This document shows positions 5,059 through 5,569 of a stretch of 5,569 bases of DNA, in pieces. The notes below the pieces were generated by a model. That model was given only the letters and a program-made list of their open reading frames with translations, did no database searches and was not told the DNA's origin. The stretch is from Verrucomicrobiota bacterium. GTDB taxonomy: Bacteria; Verrucomicrobiota; Verrucomicrobiia; Chthoniobacterales; UBA10450. A program made the translations under genes and the position numbers. The stretch lies in NCBI GenBank assembly GCA_003219945.1, contig QHQV01000335.1:1-5569 (forward strand), in the 5' to 3' direction. Numbering within the stretch: position 1 is the first letter of the stretch; every line of letters begins with the position of its first letter.

Positions 5059-5569
5059 TGCGATTGCTCCCGATAAAGTTTTTTGCGCTGAACAATTTCT
5101 TCCACCGACTCTGGTACGAGATAACGAATCGATTCGCGTTGCGCGACTCTCCGTCTTATTTCGGTGGCCGAAATATCGATACGACGGTGGATCAACTGAT
5201 AAGAATGTAAGGGTTGTTTTCCGGAGCGGTCGAGAACCACGAAGCGAACCGTCTTTTCCAGATCGGCGAAGCGATGCCACCGCGGCAGTTGCTCAACGTT
5301 GTCTTCACCGATCAAGCAGTAGATGGCCGCATCGCATTCACGTCGACGAATTTCCTCAACCGTATCGATTGTGTACGAAGGCGGCGGTCGCAGCAGCTCG
5401 CATTCATCCACTTCAAACTCCGGCTCGCCTTTAATCGCCGCTTTTAACATCGCTAACCGTACTTCGCCGCCCGCGACCGGAGCGGCCTTCTTGAGAGGGG
5501 AAATCGCCGCCGGCACCAGGATGACTTTGTCAAGACCGAGCGTCTCAATTGCGTCGCGGGCAAGAATCA
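5055..5569 (-). CDS. nadD: Nicotinate-nucleotide adenylyltransferase, N-terminus off window
   Basis: NadD transfers AMP from ATP to nicotinic acid mononucleotide, giving deamido-NAD for NAD synthesis in the cytoplasm. The window holds 170 residues plus the stop; about 20 N-terminal residues, including the GGTFDPxHxGH nucleotide-binding motif, lie beyond the edge. Visible family signatures are LARDAIETLGLDKVILVPAA, a PLKK segment at the position of the usual PHK, PSYTIDTVEEIRRR in mid-domain, CLIGEDNVEQLPRWHRF (usually an IGxDxxxxLxxW pattern), and the C-terminal IDISATEIRRRV with its ISxTxIR motif, followed by RYLVPESVEEIV. The IGxD-type motif reads IGEDN, within family variation. The stop TAA (5055-5057) overlaps the apparent start of rsfS by two bases, so the two genes are probably one translationally coupled operon. 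Assignment is secure. Confidence 0.95.
   Translation of the reverse strand, partial: ILARDAIETLGLDKVILVPAAISPLKKAAPVAGGEVRLAMLKAAIKGEPEFEVDECELLRPPPSYTIDTVEEIRRRECDAAIYCLIGEDNVEQLPRWHRFADLEKTVRFVVLDRSGKQPLHSYQLIHRRIDISATEIRRRVAQRESIRYLVPESVEEIVQRKKLYREQSQ
5067..5071 (-). promoter_or_regulatory. rsfS: Ribosome-binding site that fixes the rsfS start
   Basis: On the minus strand GGGAG lies within the last codons of nadD and is 8 nt upstream of the ATA at 5056-5058. The other nearby in-frame near-cognate, ATC at 5062-5064, would leave only 2 nt, so ATA is the better match. Confidence 0.6.

Noticed and set aside
5059..5280. 193-residue RsfS beginning at 5280
   Set aside because: The extra residues lie inside nadD in another frame and do not resemble RsfS; family length and the Shine-Dalgarno position favour 5058.

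Overview
The window looks like a chromosomal stretch of a free-living, didermal bacterium. The best guess is Verrucomicrobiota, perhaps a soil or freshwater Spartobacteria-like lineage. That guess rests on the look of the proteins (an exported FKBP with a Pro-rich tail, an L,D-transpeptidase behind an exported unknown, nadD followed by rsfS) and on a GGTAGGG-type palindromic repeat that I associate with that phylum. It is an inference from memory, not a database result. Base composition is moderate, a little over 50% GC by eye, and the interior of the mobile element looks more AT-rich.

Layout. (1) 2-250, plus strand: the C-terminal end of cinA (NMN deamidase domain), cut by the window edge. 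(2) 262-2259: a complete IS1595-family insertion sequence of 1998 bp. It has 23-bp imperfect terminal inverted repeats (20/23 identical), 8-bp direct repeats CTTCTCAG, an ISXO2-like DDE transposase and about 0.9 kb of passenger DNA. The passenger DNA encodes a membrane-anchored coiled-coil protein, apparently frameshifted, and a 51-residue conserved-looking small protein. Removing the IS and one repeat rebuilds a hairpin overlapping the cinA stop codon, so the element landed in the loop of what was probably the cinA terminator. (3) 2321-3791, minus strand: two overlapping genes, an exported unknown protein with a lysozyme-like motif followed by a YkuD L,D-transpeptidase, probably an envelope/peptidoglycan pair. 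(4) 3852-4598, plus strand: a divergently transcribed exported FKBP-type prolyl isomerase. (5) 4621-4680: a palindromic repeat between convergent genes. (6) 4699-5569, minus strand: nadD (N-terminus off the window) overlapping rsfS. The rsfS gene has no ATG, GTG or TTG at the expected start; an ATA overlapping the nadD stop sits 8 nt after a GGGAG ribosome-binding site.

How the genes relate. The host genes are mostly housekeeping: NAD metabolism and salvage (CinA makes NaMN, which NadD uses), ribosome silencing, periplasmic protein folding and wall crosslinking. The accessory content is the IS1595 element with its passengers. The points most worth a second look are the terminator-loop insertion, the passenger module and the apparent AUA start of rsfS.
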